From a virus: a stretch of DNA of 42,979 bases. Positions 23,771 through 32,230 of the stretch are shown piece by piece. Numbering within the stretch: position 1 is the first letter of the stretch; each line of letters opens with the position of its first letter. The notes under the pieces are model-generated. The model worked only from the letters and a program-made list of their open reading frames with translations, was not told where the DNA came from and did no database searches. The position numbers and the translations under genes are program-made. Where the stretch lies: the IMG/VR virus record IMGVR_UViG_3300046507_000409, positions 1 to 42,979 of that record; one strand, given 5' to 3'.

Positions 23771-24766
23771 TTAGCTCGATGCCGTGAGGCCGAAGATGTC
23801 TGCGGCAACGCCGAGACCTGCTTCGTTCTTCACCTTGAGGGTGCCTTCACCGATGATCACGCCCTTGTTCGCATCGCCGGTCTTGGCAACGTCCGGATCG
23901 TTCTGGATCTTGCGAAGCCAGTCGAATTCAGCGAAGTCAGGATCGATGAAGTGAACATTGCGGGCGAGCGTGGCGGACCCGGCCTGAACACGGTTGGGAA
24001 CAACCATGATCTTGCCGAACGGGCCTTCGTAGTAGTCGGCAGTCGCCACGATGGTGTTGCGCTGCCCGCCGGACGAGACCGCATAGCGGAATGATGCGAC
24101 GTTCGTATCCGACATGAAGGTCACGAAGACGGACTTCACGTAGGGCGACATGACGGCAAAGCCGAAGTTCGCACCGTTGGTGTAGCCCTGCTGCATGACG
24201 TTATCCAGGATCGCCTTGGTGAAGGCGCGCTGGGTGCCGTTGCCGGGGGCGACGGTCAGGCCCGTACCGCTGCTGAAGCCGCCGTTGGTGCCGCCAGAGC
24301 CGCGAGAGACGTTGCTGACGTACCAGGTCGGGAGACCGCCGAGGTTACGAATTGCGCCGGCGACCGATGCCTGCGGGTTGACGAGAGCGAATTCGGTATC
24401 CTTGCGGATCTCGACGCCCTTCTTGAGCTTCTGGTACTTGGTCTTCTGGACGTTGCCGGCTTCGTCAACGACGTCCTGCGTTCCGGAGATAATCCAGTCC
24501 TTGCGCAGGATCTGGGTATAGTTTCCGAGGCGTGCCGGCGGCGTGATCGCATCGAAGGTGTAATCTTCACCTTCTTCACGGGCATTCGATCCGGGAGCTG
24601 CGAGTGTGTCCGTTTCCCATTCCGGGTGGACAGTCTTGCAGGAACCCTTTTCGATGAGGGAGTAGATCGGGGTGTCTTCCGGCGTGATACGGGATACCAC
24701 GTCGGACAGCTCTTCGCGATTGCCTACCGCATTCGTCGTGCGGAAGGTGTTGGTAATGACTGACAT
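23771..24766 (-). CDS. Major capsid protein
   Basis: A 331-residue protein resembling the SU10/DUF5309 group of HK97-fold capsid proteins. The opening with DVVSRITPEDTPIYSLI, the WETDTLAAPGSNAREEGEDY segment and the later RAFTKAILDNVMQQGYTNG helix fit that family. It follows the scaffold gene and precedes the decoration gene. Length fits a capsid without an N-terminal scaffold domain. Confidence 0.85.
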   Translation of the reverse strand: MSVITNTFRTTNAVGNREELSDVVSRITPEDTPIYSLIEKGSCKTVHPEWETDTLAAPGSNAREEGEDYTFDAITPPARLGNYTQILRKDWIISGTQDVVDEAGNVQKTKYQKLKKGVEIRKDTEFALVNPQASVAGAIRNLGGLPTWYVSNVSRGSGGTNGGFSSGTGLTVAPGNGTQRAFTKAILDNVMQQGYTNGANFGFAVMSPYVKSVFVTFMSDTNVASFRYAVSSGGQRNTIVATADYYEGPFGKIMVVPNRVQAGSATLARNVHFIDPDFAEFDWLRKIQNDPDVAKTGDANKGVIIGEGTLKVKNEAGLGVAADIFGLTASS

Positions 24767-24790
24767 TTTCGAGATCCTTCGAAGATTCGG

Positions 24791-25777
24791 TTAATCGAAG
24801 TCGATCGCCATTGCGTCCTTGATCGACCCGGTTTTTGCCAACTTCTTCATTGCATCCTGGTTTGCCCTGGCCTTCTGCGAGGCCACGCCCTTCGACTTGC
24901 CATTGGCAACGGCCGGAGGAGCGTTGTTGACCTTCGATAGGGCTTTGGTGCGTGCCGTCTCAGCCTGCATGCCCAGACGGGCATAGTGCGCAAGCTTGAA
25001 CATCCGGTGATCCGTGATGTCCCGCATTTCCTCGTCGGAGAACCCGAAATCACGAGCCGTCTGGAAAGCATCGTTGAAAAACCGCTTGCGGCCTTCCTCC
25101 TTTGCCGTCTGTGGGAATGCTTCGATCAGCTTGGCATTTTCGGCCGCAAGGGCTTCTCTCTGCTGCTGCTCGCTAAGCGTGTTCTTCACAGTCTTTGGCT
25201 CGTTCGCCAGGCTGATGATCTTGTTGACCTGCGCCAGGGCAGAGTCATAGATCGCCTTTTGACGGGTGTATTCCTGCGGGTTCTGGATCGCCAGCGTGTG
25301 CGACGGTTCATCTGGCAACATGCTCGCCAGATGGGATGCAAAGGCGTCGACTGTCGAGGTGACGCGGTTGGCCATTTCATCAAGAGACTTGCTTTTGTTC
25401 GCAACCTCCTGCGTCTTGCGGCGATAATCGCGATCGCGCATGTACCCGGACTTCAGCTCCTCGAGAGGAACCTGTTCGCCACCTTTCAGGGTAACAACGA
25501 CGTCCTTGGATTTCTCGGCTACAGCAGGCTCTTCGCCTTCCTGTTCGTCCGGATCTTCCTCGGTATCGTCTGTCGCGGTCTCGTCGGCCTCTTGCCCATC
25601 TTCGGAGGGCTCATCCGTCTCACCTTCAATCCCTTGGTCGCTGACTTCCTGGTTGTTCTGTTCGTCTTCGTCAGAATCCACGAAATTCAGGTTGCTCGGG
25701 TCGTTGAGGTCGGTTGAGGGCGCTGCACTATCACTTCCGGAAGGCGTGCCGCCCGGATTGGTGGTTGCAAATGTCAT
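24791..25777 (-). CDS. Scaffolding protein
   Basis: A 328-residue protein. The first 90 residues are extremely acidic and disordered, followed by a helical coiled-coil region (about 110-290) and a basic C-terminus (KSKGVASQKARANQDAMKK), which in scaffolds contacts the capsid protein. It lies between the portal-side small gene and the capsid gene, the usual order. Confidence 0.75.
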   Translation of the reverse strand: MTFATTNPGGTPSGSDSAAPSTDLNDPSNLNFVDSDEDEQNNQEVSDQGIEGETDEPSEDGQEADETATDDTEEDPDEQEGEEPAVAEKSKDVVVTLKGGEQVPLEELKSGYMRDRDYRRKTQEVANKSKSLDEMANRVTSTVDAFASHLASMLPDEPSHTLAIQNPQEYTRQKAIYDSALAQVNKIISLANEPKTVKNTLSEQQQREALAAENAKLIEAFPQTAKEEGRKRFFNDAFQTARDFGFSDEEMRDITDHRMFKLAHYARLGMQAETARTKALSKVNNAPPAVANGKSKGVASQKARANQDAMKKLAKTGSIKDAMAIDFD

Positions 25778-25807
25778 GCTTTTTCCTATTCGCTAGGGTT
25801 TAACGCC

Positions 25808-26047
25808 TCAGGCTGGGGCGCTTTTCCGCTTCGCATTGGCTTCGTCTATGATGACGTTGAGCTTGGAGCGGAAATTCCGGATGGCGCGGGCTTCTGCTGC
25901 GAAGGCGGCGCGCTTATCGTGGTCTGTCGGGTCGGCATAGACACAGGCGTCGATCGCCTGGTTCTCCATCTCGGCCCAGAATTCCTGAAACAGCGGGTTG
26001 TCGACAAGGCTGCGGGCCTGAGCAATCTTTTCCTTTTCGCTCATCAT
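25808..26047 (-). CDS. Small helical protein between portal and scaffold genes
   Basis: A 79-residue helical protein. Two Met codons open it (26047 and 26044); 26047 overlaps the portal stop as ATGA. It has an aromatic/acidic patch (LFQEFWAEMENQAIDACVY) and a basic C-terminus. No family is recognised; assembly or packaging factor is possible by position. Confidence 0.6.
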   Translation of the reverse strand: MMSEKEKIAQARSLVDNPLFQEFWAEMENQAIDACVYADPTDHDKRAAFAAEARAIRNFRSKLNVIIDEANAKRKSAPA

Positions 26048-28200
26048 CCCGGTTGCCCCCCAACCTCAACTGGAGAACTGGTCGGCGGCGATACCTGCTG
26101 CCTCAACTCGATCTCGGCGGCATTCTGCTGGCGCTTCAGTTCCAGTTCGGCTATGAGCTGATTGCGCTTCAATTCCAGCTCCCGGTTCAATTGCTCCTGC
26201 TTCAGGGCAAATTCGCGGTTCATGCGCTCCATTTCCAGCGAATAATCCTGCTGCTGCTGCTGGCTCTGGATCTGGAGATCGAATTGCGCCTTCTGTTGCT
26301 GGTTCTGAGCGTCGAGCTGTGCCTTTTGAGCGCTAGCCTGCGCATCTGCCTGGACCTTGAGCGCCGCAGGATCTGGCTTGTTTGCCGCCGCCTGCATCTT
26401 CTGCGCGATCTCTTGCGGGTCAGGCTTCGTGAAATACTGATCTGTCGCCTTGGCGCCGGCCGATTCAGCGAATTTCGTCACGGCGTTGTAGAGATTGTCG
26501 GGCTTTACGAACGGATTGTCTGGGCCGAGATTGAGCAGCAAGTCCTTCTGCAGGCCGATGATCTGCGTCATCATCATCATGTCGCGCTCTCGCGTACCAG
26601 CACCAAGGCCGGTGTTTACCGTCGCGTTCATGCCTGCATTCCACTGGCGCGGGTCGAAGGTCACCCATTGGCCACGCAGATACACAGTTCGAGGCACGTC
26701 CTGGTGCTTGATGATCGTCTTCAGCAGGCCTTCGAAGACGCGCTTCAGACCGCGTGCGATCGTCTTGACCATCAATTCCGTCTGGCCGATGCCGCCCTGC
26801 TCGATCAGAGCCGTGGCCTTGGCCGTCATGTTCTGCAGCGCATCCGGCGCCATGCCGCTCGATGCATCGGAAATGCCGGTCCTGTCCGTCGACTCCTTGT
26901 CGAGATATTCAAGCATGCCGAAGGACTGCTCGGCAACGAACGGGATCGGATTATATGCGACAGCAGCGCGGGCATCAGTCCCCTGCTTGACGCGGATCGG
27001 TTTGCCGAATGACGGGTTCAGGACCGCATCAGGGTTGACAATGACGCCTTCCTGCACGGTCGGCTGCGGCATGTTCTGCCAATAGAGGTTGTCGAGCGTC
27101 TGGCGAAGCAGAACCGTCTTGATCTTCTGTATTTCCATTTCATCGTCGGAAATGGAGTCGCCCTCGCGCTGATGCGGCCGGCGGGCGCAGATGATATCCG
27201 CGAACGGAACTTCGTCGCACTCTTCGTTCTCAAGCAGGTTCTGGACACCAAGGCCGCCGGCGAAGACCAGGCGGCGCAACTCGGCAATTCCATCGTCATC
27301 GGCGTCGACGCGAACGTAAAGCTCGTAATACTCGACTTCCTGAAGCTGGCGCTGCACCATGTCGTCATGGCGGTAGACTTCGCGGCGCCTCGTGTCTTCC
27401 TCGCTGTCCTGTTCGATGTCACCGGCAGCCATAGACAGGGTTTCGATCTTATCGCGATCGTAGCCCATGGCGACCAGCTCTGAACGACGCAGGCGCTTGT
27501 TGATGCCTGTGATTGGGCTTTCCGCGATGTCGAGAGCATCAGGGTGGACAAGCAGCTCTTCAGGCGGGACGGCGGCAAGGAGCGTCTTGCCCTGCACCTT
27601 CTTGCGCCGGATCTTCACGTTGTAGGTCGTGATCTCCTGCGCGCCCTGCTCGGTGACAATTTGCTCCTGCTGGGTGCTCTGCTCTATGACTTCGACATCG
27701 TCATCGGCCACGAGCTGGACAAGCTCTTCTTCCGGCAATCCGGTATGGCTGGAGACGCTGGTCGTGATGCGCTTGTCAAACCACCAGCGTATAATGCCGT
27801 TGCGCAGCTTCAATGCGTCATCAATCGCGTCTTCCACCGCTTCCGGGCCATTGCTTTCCGGGAAGACGATGGAATTGACGTAATCGGTTGCCTGCGCCGC
27901 TTGTTCGACGCGAAGATTGTCCTGTTCGTCGCTGCCGTCGCTCACCGGGCAATACTCGACAACCTTGTCATTGCCAAGAATGATGCGCATGACCGAAGGC
28001 TTGACCTTCTTGATGATGGCCTTGACATCACGGGAGACGACCTGAGACCGGCCCTGCTCCGCCACGACGTCTTTCATTTCGCCGTCGTAATATTCCATCA
28101 TCTTGTCGCGATCCTGCGACAGCTCATTACGATAGCTCTGGCAGTCCTTGACGAGCAGGCTTACGATGTTGGCAAGTTCGGCGTCTTTCATAGCTACCAT
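26044..28200 (-). CDS. Portal protein
   Basis: A 718-residue protein, close in length to the P22 portal (725). The N-terminal half contains conserved-looking portal segments (MMEYYDGEMKDVVAEQGRSQ, VSRDVKAIIKKVKPSVMRIIL). The C-terminal 120 residues are a Gln-rich helical barrel (QAKFDLQIQSQQQQQDYSLE), a feature of P22-like portals. It forms the dodecameric entry ring and follows directly after the large terminase gene. Confidence 0.85.
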   Translation of the reverse strand: MVAMKDAELANIVSLLVKDCQSYRNELSQDRDKMMEYYDGEMKDVVAEQGRSQVVSRDVKAIIKKVKPSVMRIILGNDKVVEYCPVSDGSDEQDNLRVEQAAQATDYVNSIVFPESNGPEAVEDAIDDALKLRNGIIRWWFDKRITTSVSSHTGLPEEELVQLVADDDVEVIEQSTQQEQIVTEQGAQEITTYNVKIRRKKVQGKTLLAAVPPEELLVHPDALDIAESPITGINKRLRRSELVAMGYDRDKIETLSMAAGDIEQDSEEDTRRREVYRHDDMVQRQLQEVEYYELYVRVDADDDGIAELRRLVFAGGLGVQNLLENEECDEVPFADIICARRPHQREGDSISDDEMEIQKIKTVLLRQTLDNLYWQNMPQPTVQEGVIVNPDAVLNPSFGKPIRVKQGTDARAAVAYNPIPFVAEQSFGMLEYLDKESTDRTGISDASSGMAPDALQNMTAKATALIEQGGIGQTELMVKTIARGLKRVFEGLLKTIIKHQDVPRTVYLRGQWVTFDPRQWNAGMNATVNTGLGAGTRERDMMMMTQIIGLQKDLLLNLGPDNPFVKPDNLYNAVTKFAESAGAKATDQYFTKPDPQEIAQKMQAAANKPDPAALKVQADAQASAQKAQLDAQNQQQKAQFDLQIQSQQQQQDYSLEMERMNREFALKQEQLNRELELKRNQLIAELELKRQQNAAEIELRQQVSPPTSSPVEVGGQPG

Positions 28201-29637
28201 TCAGACGACTTTCTTGCTTTTGAAGTTCCAGTTCGCATCACCAAGATTGGCAGCAGCAAACCGCTTCATCATCAACGCGTATCGAGATGCGGAAATCACG
28301 TCGTCGCGCTCCTTGACGACTTTGCCGTCCTTGCGATGGTAGAGACGGAATTCCTCAAACCATTCCGTGCAGGTGCTGAACACCTTCCAGCGGCCGCTAA
28401 CCATGCGATCGAGCATGTCCATGAGGCCAGCCTCAACGCTGTTGCTGCCATCCTCGAATGTCGCCCGTTCTGAAAGAAATGGCAGCCCCTGCGCCTTGTA
28501 CTGCGATGCCAGGTTCTCGCCGGCTGCCGTGTCGTTGTTGCCATCATGAGGCCATGCCCATGGCAACCATGTCCCCCATGGCTTCAGAGCTGCAGCATGC
28601 AGGATGACAGGCGCCTCGCGTCTGCGATAAACCTTCGTCACGTAAATGATATCGCTGTCCCTGTCCCATGCGAGACCGGCGGCGGCTGTCGGGTGGTCCC
28701 ATCCGAAGTCGATACCAGCGATCTGGACCCAATGCTTCGGAATGGTGAACGGGATGACCGTTATGTCTTCCTCTGGAACTGGGAAGATCCGTCCAGAACC
28801 TAGAGAAGGGATGCCCTTTGTTCTCGCTTCACGCTCATGCGCCGGATAGCTGTCGATGATCTTCTTGCGCTGCTCTGCGGTATAATGCTCGGCGTCATCG
28901 ATCGTCATGGTTATGACGTCTCTGTCCGGTGATTTCTCCAGCAGATACCGCGCGACGACCGTCGACATGCCCTTGAGTGGCGTAAACGTGACCGAAATTA
29001 ACCCGCCCGTCGCGTTCGTTCTGGTTATGCCTTCGAAATAGACGTCTTCCGGCGGCTCTTCGTCAAACCAGACGTAATCGACCGTGTTCGCCTGCCATTT
29101 GCCACGACCCTGCTCATAGGCTTTGAACAGGAGTGTCGAAGACCCACCAGACACGTGCCTAACTGTGATCGAGTCCAGGGCGCCAGAGACACCGGACCGG
29201 CGCGTCGTGGCGATGAAGTCGGCCTTGGGGATGTAACCGGTTCCCCATTCCTCCTCGTTCATTGGAGGGCCAATCAACAGGCGCTGAACACCATCCCTGG
29301 TCAGTTCGTACGATTCAGAGCCGGCCAGCATAACGACTGGCTTGTCAAAGCGCTTGCCTTGCCACCAATCAGGATAGCGGCCCGTGAGATGCATCGCGGC
29401 TTCGGCAGCACCCGCCAAAGTCTTGCCGAGCTGGTTGCCTGCCATGAATAGGCGCTCACGAAAGAGCAGCCCAGAGGCGTGAAATTCCTTCTGCTTCGAA
29501 TAAGGCTTGTAATTCGAAAGGACGTTAGTGCGTCTGCGTCTGTCGAGTTCCGCCATCAACTGCGCCTGCTCCTTGAGCATCAAGGAAAGGTCGGATTGCG
29601 GAGTCGAGAGAGCGGATGCGCTGGATAAGCTGGTCAT
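28201..29637 (-). CDS. terL: Large terminase subunit
   Basis: A 478-residue packaging motor. The ATPase has Walker A AGNQLGKT (residues 66-73) and Walker B VDYVWFDEE (186-194). The RNase H-like nuclease begins with GIDFGWDHPTA (Asp310, Asp314). The annotated start at 29637 makes a 113-base overlap with the small terminase gene. Internal starts at 29580 and 29556 would shorten this; AAGGAG 12 bases before 29556 makes that one possible. The host-independent order small subunit, large subunit, portal is complete. Confidence 0.9.
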   Translation of the reverse strand: MTSLSSASALSTPQSDLSLMLKEQAQLMAELDRRRRTNVLSNYKPYSKQKEFHASGLLFRERLFMAGNQLGKTLAGAAEAAMHLTGRYPDWWQGKRFDKPVVMLAGSESYELTRDGVQRLLIGPPMNEEEWGTGYIPKADFIATTRRSGVSGALDSITVRHVSGGSSTLLFKAYEQGRGKWQANTVDYVWFDEEPPEDVYFEGITRTNATGGLISVTFTPLKGMSTVVARYLLEKSPDRDVITMTIDDAEHYTAEQRKKIIDSYPAHEREARTKGIPSLGSGRIFPVPEEDITVIPFTIPKHWVQIAGIDFGWDHPTAAAGLAWDRDSDIIYVTKVYRRREAPVILHAAALKPWGTWLPWAWPHDGNNDTAAGENLASQYKAQGLPFLSERATFEDGSNSVEAGLMDMLDRMVSGRWKVFSTCTEWFEEFRLYHRKDGKVVKERDDVISASRYALMMKRFAAANLGDANWNFKSKKVV

Positions 29638-29914
29638 CCGTCAAATCGTCCATCTGGTTGATGTTGACGTTGAGATCCTTCGGAAGGATCGATGCAACGA
29701 CCTTGAGGTATTGATCAGGCTTTTCGGAGCGAACCTTGGCGAGTGTCTCGACGCCGTGTTCTTGCCAATCTGCATACAAATCTGAGATGAATTGCTCACC
29801 GAGTTTGTTGCGGGCACCCTTCGGACGGCCACCGCCGATATTGCCCGATTTGAATCGGCCCTTCTCGTCCTTCTCAAATCCAGCCACATCAAGCGGATTG
29901 AATTCGTCTGCCAT
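29525..29914 (-). CDS. Small terminase subunit-like (DUF5681-type)
   Basis: A 129-residue protein. Its N-terminus carries FKSGNIGGGRPKGARNKLGE (about residues 21-40), close to the DUF5681 signature (GN-x-x-GRPKGSRNKL) frequent in genes next to large terminases. The rest is helical. Position directly before terL supports a role in pac recognition. Gene 29917-30171 ends 2 bases upstream. Confidence 0.7.
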   Translation of the reverse strand: MADEFNPLDVAGFEKDEKGRFKSGNIGGGRPKGARNKLGEQFISDLYADWQEHGVETLAKVRSEKPDQYLKVVASILPKDLNVNINQMDDLTDDQLIQRIRSLDSAIRPFLDAQGAGAVDGGTRQTQTH

Positions 29915-29916
29915 TG

Positions 29917-30171
29917 CTACCGCACTCCAACAAGCCCGGTCGCTGTCGTACCAGTCGACCAGATGCGTTGTGCACGAATTGGAATAACGCCTGCCGGCAG
30001 AGCGAACGTGTCCGTGTTGCCATCAGGATCTGTCAGTTTGACGTTGCCTGCCACGCCAACGACGAGAGCGCGGGTGTTGAACGGAAGATCGGCGCTGTCA
30101 CTGGCTGTGAAGTTGAACAGGAAGCCGGAGTCTGCTGGCCCATACTTACCTGCAAGACGATCTGCTGGCAT
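29917..30171 (-). CDS. Head-spike base protein (RCAP_rcc01079/GhsA-like)
   Basis: An 84-residue beta-protein matching the small spike-base family known from gene transfer agents of Rhodobacter and from Rhizobiales phages: DLPFNTRALVVGVAGNVKLT, then ALPAGVIPIRAQRIWSTGTTA. The ATG at 30171 overlaps the preceding tiny gene's TAA; an upstream in-frame TTG at 30177 is less likely. In gene transfer agents this protein anchors head spikes for capsule binding. Family judged by recall. Confidence 0.7.
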   Translation of the reverse strand: MPADRLAGKYGPADSGFLFNFTASDSADLPFNTRALVVGVAGNVKLTDPDGNTDTFALPAGVIPIRAQRIWSTGTTATGLVGVR

Positions 30172-30251
30172 TAGCAAGCTCCCTTCTTGCCACCCTTGGG
30201 CATTGGCTTTGGAGTAGGCTTGGACGGCTTTGCTGCTGGTTTCTTTGCCAT
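30171..30251 (-). CDS. Tiny Lys/Pro-rich peptide (26 residues)
   Basis: The frame encodes 26 residues, almost all Lys, Pro, Ala and Gly, ending KGGKKGAC. AAAGGA lies 10 bases upstream of the ATG, and the stop overlaps the next ATG. Such basic tails can bind nucleic acid. It is too short for standard gene calling, but start signal and coupling are good. Confidence 0.5.
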   Translation of the reverse strand: MAKKPAAKPSKPTPKPMPKGGKKGAC

Positions 30252-30253
30252 TG

Positions 30254-30346
30254 TCAGTGTCCTTTCATGGCTATGAACCACCATGGAAATGAAATGAGGA
30301 ATGCTGCCAGGATGATGGAAGCGGTTATGATGGCTCTACGGAGCAT
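30254..30346 (-). CDS. 30-residue single-span membrane peptide
   Basis: MLRRAIITASIILAAFLISF followed by PWWFIAM encodes one hydrophobic helix with aromatic ends. It starts inside the end of the gene at 30336-30638 (11-base overlap) and stops 2 bases before the tiny Lys/Pro gene. Function unknown; could be a small late membrane factor. Confidence 0.5.
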   Translation of the reverse strand: MLRRAIITASIILAAFLISFPWWFIAMKGH

Positions 30347-30638
30347 CGAACTTTATGAGTTGCATGACTTGCCCATTGACCATAAGGCAGGCCATATTTG
30401 CGGGCAGGAGATCACTATGGCGGATTGGCACGCCGCAGATCGACGCGGCGCCGTCTGCAGGCTCGCGCCTGTTGAAGCCGATCTGGCGATCTATAGCCGC
30501 AGCAAAACGCTCAACATCGCCGGCGGCTATATCCACATCCATCGGATAAGGGACAGCCTTGATCTTGGCTATCTCCCTTTCCCAATCCCTATACTTCATC
30601 TCTTTCGAGACCACCCGGCTATAGCCTGTGACGTTCAT
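30336..30638 (-). CDS. Hypothetical protein
   Basis: A 100-residue protein, MNVTGYSRVVSKEMKYRDWE onwards. GGAG lies 6 bases upstream of the ATG at 30638; the 12-base start region is repeated before the next two genes upstream. No domain recognised. A Pro-x-Met-Asp-Val-Asp strand and a helix at about residues 38-52 are visible. Confidence 0.6.
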   Translation of the reverse strand: MNVTGYSRVVSKEMKYRDWEREIAKIKAVPYPMDVDIAAGDVERFAAAIDRQIGFNRREPADGAASICGVPIRHSDLLPANMACLMVNGQVMQLIKFDAP

Positions 30639-30651
30639 CACTCTCTCCGTT

Positions 30652-30942
30652 CTAGCAGGTCGCGATTAGAGCATATGGGCAAGCAGCGTTGCCACAGGCC
30701 TGACCGAGCTTGCAGGAGCATTTGCGCGGGCTCATGCCGTAAAGCTGAGGATTTTCCCAAGGCTGCGGCACAACGGGGAGCGGGGAGAATATCTCTTTGT
30801 ACGAAATCGGCCCAATAGGCTGTGCAACCAGCTTTTTCTTCGAAGACACCTTACCGATCCGGCAATGGCGCACGACGGCGTTCAGCCTGTTCTCAAGCTG
30901 GCGAGAGCGGTAATCCTCGTCAACGACGACTGTCTGGTCCAT
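30652..30942 (-). CDS. Hypothetical protein with Cys-rich C-terminus
   Basis: A 96-residue protein starting MDQTVVVDEDYRSRQLENRL at 30942, where the repeated start motif lies. The last 25 residues contain six Cys (CSCKLGQACGNAACPY) and may bind metal. A longer upstream frame reaches 31011 but overlaps the next gene. No family recognised. Confidence 0.6.
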   Translation of the reverse strand: MDQTVVVDEDYRSRQLENRLNAVVRHCRIGKVSSKKKLVAQPIGPISYKEIFSPLPVVPQPWENPQLYGMSPRKCSCKLGQACGNAACPYALIATC

Positions 30943-31108
30943 CACTCTCTCTCGAATTTGGTTCGAAGAACTTAATCCATTGCTCCGGCGTGAGATGGTC
31001 AACGACCACACATATGATGATCTCGCCGTCTACCATCTTTTCAATGGTAGGGAGATTATTGGGCGATTGAGGCTTGCGTCGGAACGGGATTACGTCGCAG
31101 ACCATCAT
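30920..31108 (-). CDS. Hypothetical small protein, first gene of the late cluster
   Basis: A 62-residue protein, MMVCDVIPFRRKPQSPNN onwards, with the segment EIIICVVVDHLTPEQWIKFF. GGAG lies 6 bases before 31108. It is the first frame after the ~490-base gap and hairpin at 31127-31161, so a late promoter may lie just upstream. It overlaps the next gene by 23 bases. Confidence 0.55.
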   Translation of the reverse strand: MMVCDVIPFRRKPQSPNNLPTIEKMVDGEIIICVVVDHLTPEQWIKFFEPNSRESDGPDSRR

Positions 31109-31126
31109 CACTCTCTCCTGAATCAG

Positions 31127-31161
31127 AAAGCCCGACCACCGAGTTACCGTGGCTGGGCTTT
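31127..31161 (-). terminator. Symmetrical hairpin with T-ends, likely bidirectional terminator
   Basis: AAAGCCC (31127-31133) pairs with GGGCTTT (31155-31161), and CCAC (31136-31139) with GTGG (31149-31152), leaving a small internal loop. Each end gives TTT. It lies between the early minus-strand genes and the late cluster, where lambda-type phages have a terminator subject to late antitermination. Confidence 0.55.
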
Positions 31162-31600
31162 GGAATGAACTGGACGGGCTTCAGTTATGGCTTATCCGGC
31201 AATTGGAAGCTCCGGCACCGCATTCCCTTTGTGGCGGGCGGAATGTCTTGCCCCGGCTTTCGCCGCCGTCCTATCCTCTTGCGAGGAATGGGTATCGAGA
31301 GAGCTTATCGGACACCGCCGCGTTGCCGAGTTGAACGGCGACGCCACCACTAAACCCGTGAACGGCTTGCGCTCCGCTGCGCTAACCCTCTCGATCTCGT
31401 ATGCCTTTCGGCAATTGTCATTCCCTTGTTCGGGCCTCAGTATCCGAACCTTTAATGCGCCGCCGTAGCAGAAGGGAAACTCTGATTGAACTCCCTACCG
31501 ATCGGCTCCATCCCCGTGAGTGCTTGCATGGGCAGGTATGCTAGCTGGGAATCCCGTCCCTTCGGTAGGGAACGATAAGCAAATCATCATGAGGGAATGA
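31162..31600. other. Gap without a confident gene; holds an inverted repeat and a start-less open frame
   Basis: No credible gene with a start signal is seen. A 10-base inverted repeat, TCCCTACCGA (31492-31501) and TCGGTAGGGA (31562-31571), frames 60 bases. On the minus strand one frame is open without ATG from 31494 to the TAA at 31192 (100 codons), which may be a gene remnant. Several plus-strand frames of 60-90 codons overlap it, but none has a ribosome binding site. The place corresponds to the late-promoter region of lambdoid phages. Confidence 0.4.
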
Positions 31601-32230
31601 CTAAGCCGGGACGAACTCCGAGCTTGTAATATCCCAACTCTTAACTGATTTGCCTTCTGTTCGCAATATCTTGTCGGCATGAAGGGCATTCAAGCCACGC
31701 TTTAGCCACAACAATTGCTGCGCCGGCATCTCCCTGAGGTGTTCGTAATCCATAACGCAGAGGTTATAGATCGTGCGCTTGACCTGTGGCCCGTCTTCCA
31801 AGCGCAGCAACAGACCTTCCGCTTCCATCATGCGATTGCTGGCTGTCCTGGCACGCGTGGCTATGCTTTCGCTGATATCGCCCTCATGTCCCTTTACCGA
31901 GAACAAGGATTGCGCCCTCGCGCTCGGGAATGGAACGCCGACTGCTCGATAATAGCGGCACATGATCTCGGCGTATTCATTCCCGGCCTCAAGCTGGTGC
32001 TTTGCAATCTTGCCGTCTAGGAACATCCGGCCGATCGTGGACCCTGCCAGAGGGTCGCTGCTTTCGATGCCGTGAACGCGCTTACGAGCTTCTATTGCCA
32101 CGCTCATGACTTCCTTCTGTGTTTCAGATCGCTTGATGTCGCCGCTCGGATACCGTTCAACATTTTCCTTGCGAGGACGGCCAGCCCTGGCTGAACGCTT
32201 GAGCTTGAGTTTTGCCGCCTTCGAAACCAT
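31601..32230 (-). CDS. Conserved Rhizobiales phage protein, candidate late regulator
   Basis: A 209-residue basic protein. The N-terminus (SKAAKLKLKRSARAGRPRKE) is strongly basic with an AT-hook-like GRPRK core, followed by VERYPSGDIKR. The centre (STIGRMFLDGKIAKHQLEAG, RYYRAVGVPFPSARAQ) recurs in uncharacterised Rhizobiales phage proteins. It is the last early gene before the non-coding gap and hairpin, the place held by Q-type late antiterminators. That role is inference from position and charge; no known domain is seen. Confidence 0.6.
   Translation of the reverse strand: MVSKAAKLKLKRSARAGRPRKENVERYPSGDIKRSETQKEVMSVAIEARKRVHGIESSDPLAGSTIGRMFLDGKIAKHQLEAGNEYAEIMCRYYRAVGVPFPSARAQSLFSVKGHEGDISESIATRARTASNRMMEAEGLLLRLEDGPQVKRTIYNLCVMDYEHLREMPAQQLLWLKRGLNALHADKILRTEGKSVKSWDITSSEFVPA

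Noticed and set aside
23195-24094. Long plus-strand frame of 299 codons opposite the capsid genes
   Set aside because: It is the antisense shadow of the capsid and decoration genes, produced by their codon bias.
26053-28473. Plus-strand frames of 309-319 codons opposite the portal gene
   Set aside because: Leucine/arginine-rich shadows of the portal gene; no start signals.
31187-31468. Plus-strand frame of 93 codons in the late-control gap
   Set aside because: No start signal, wrong strand for the region, and other frames are equally open there.
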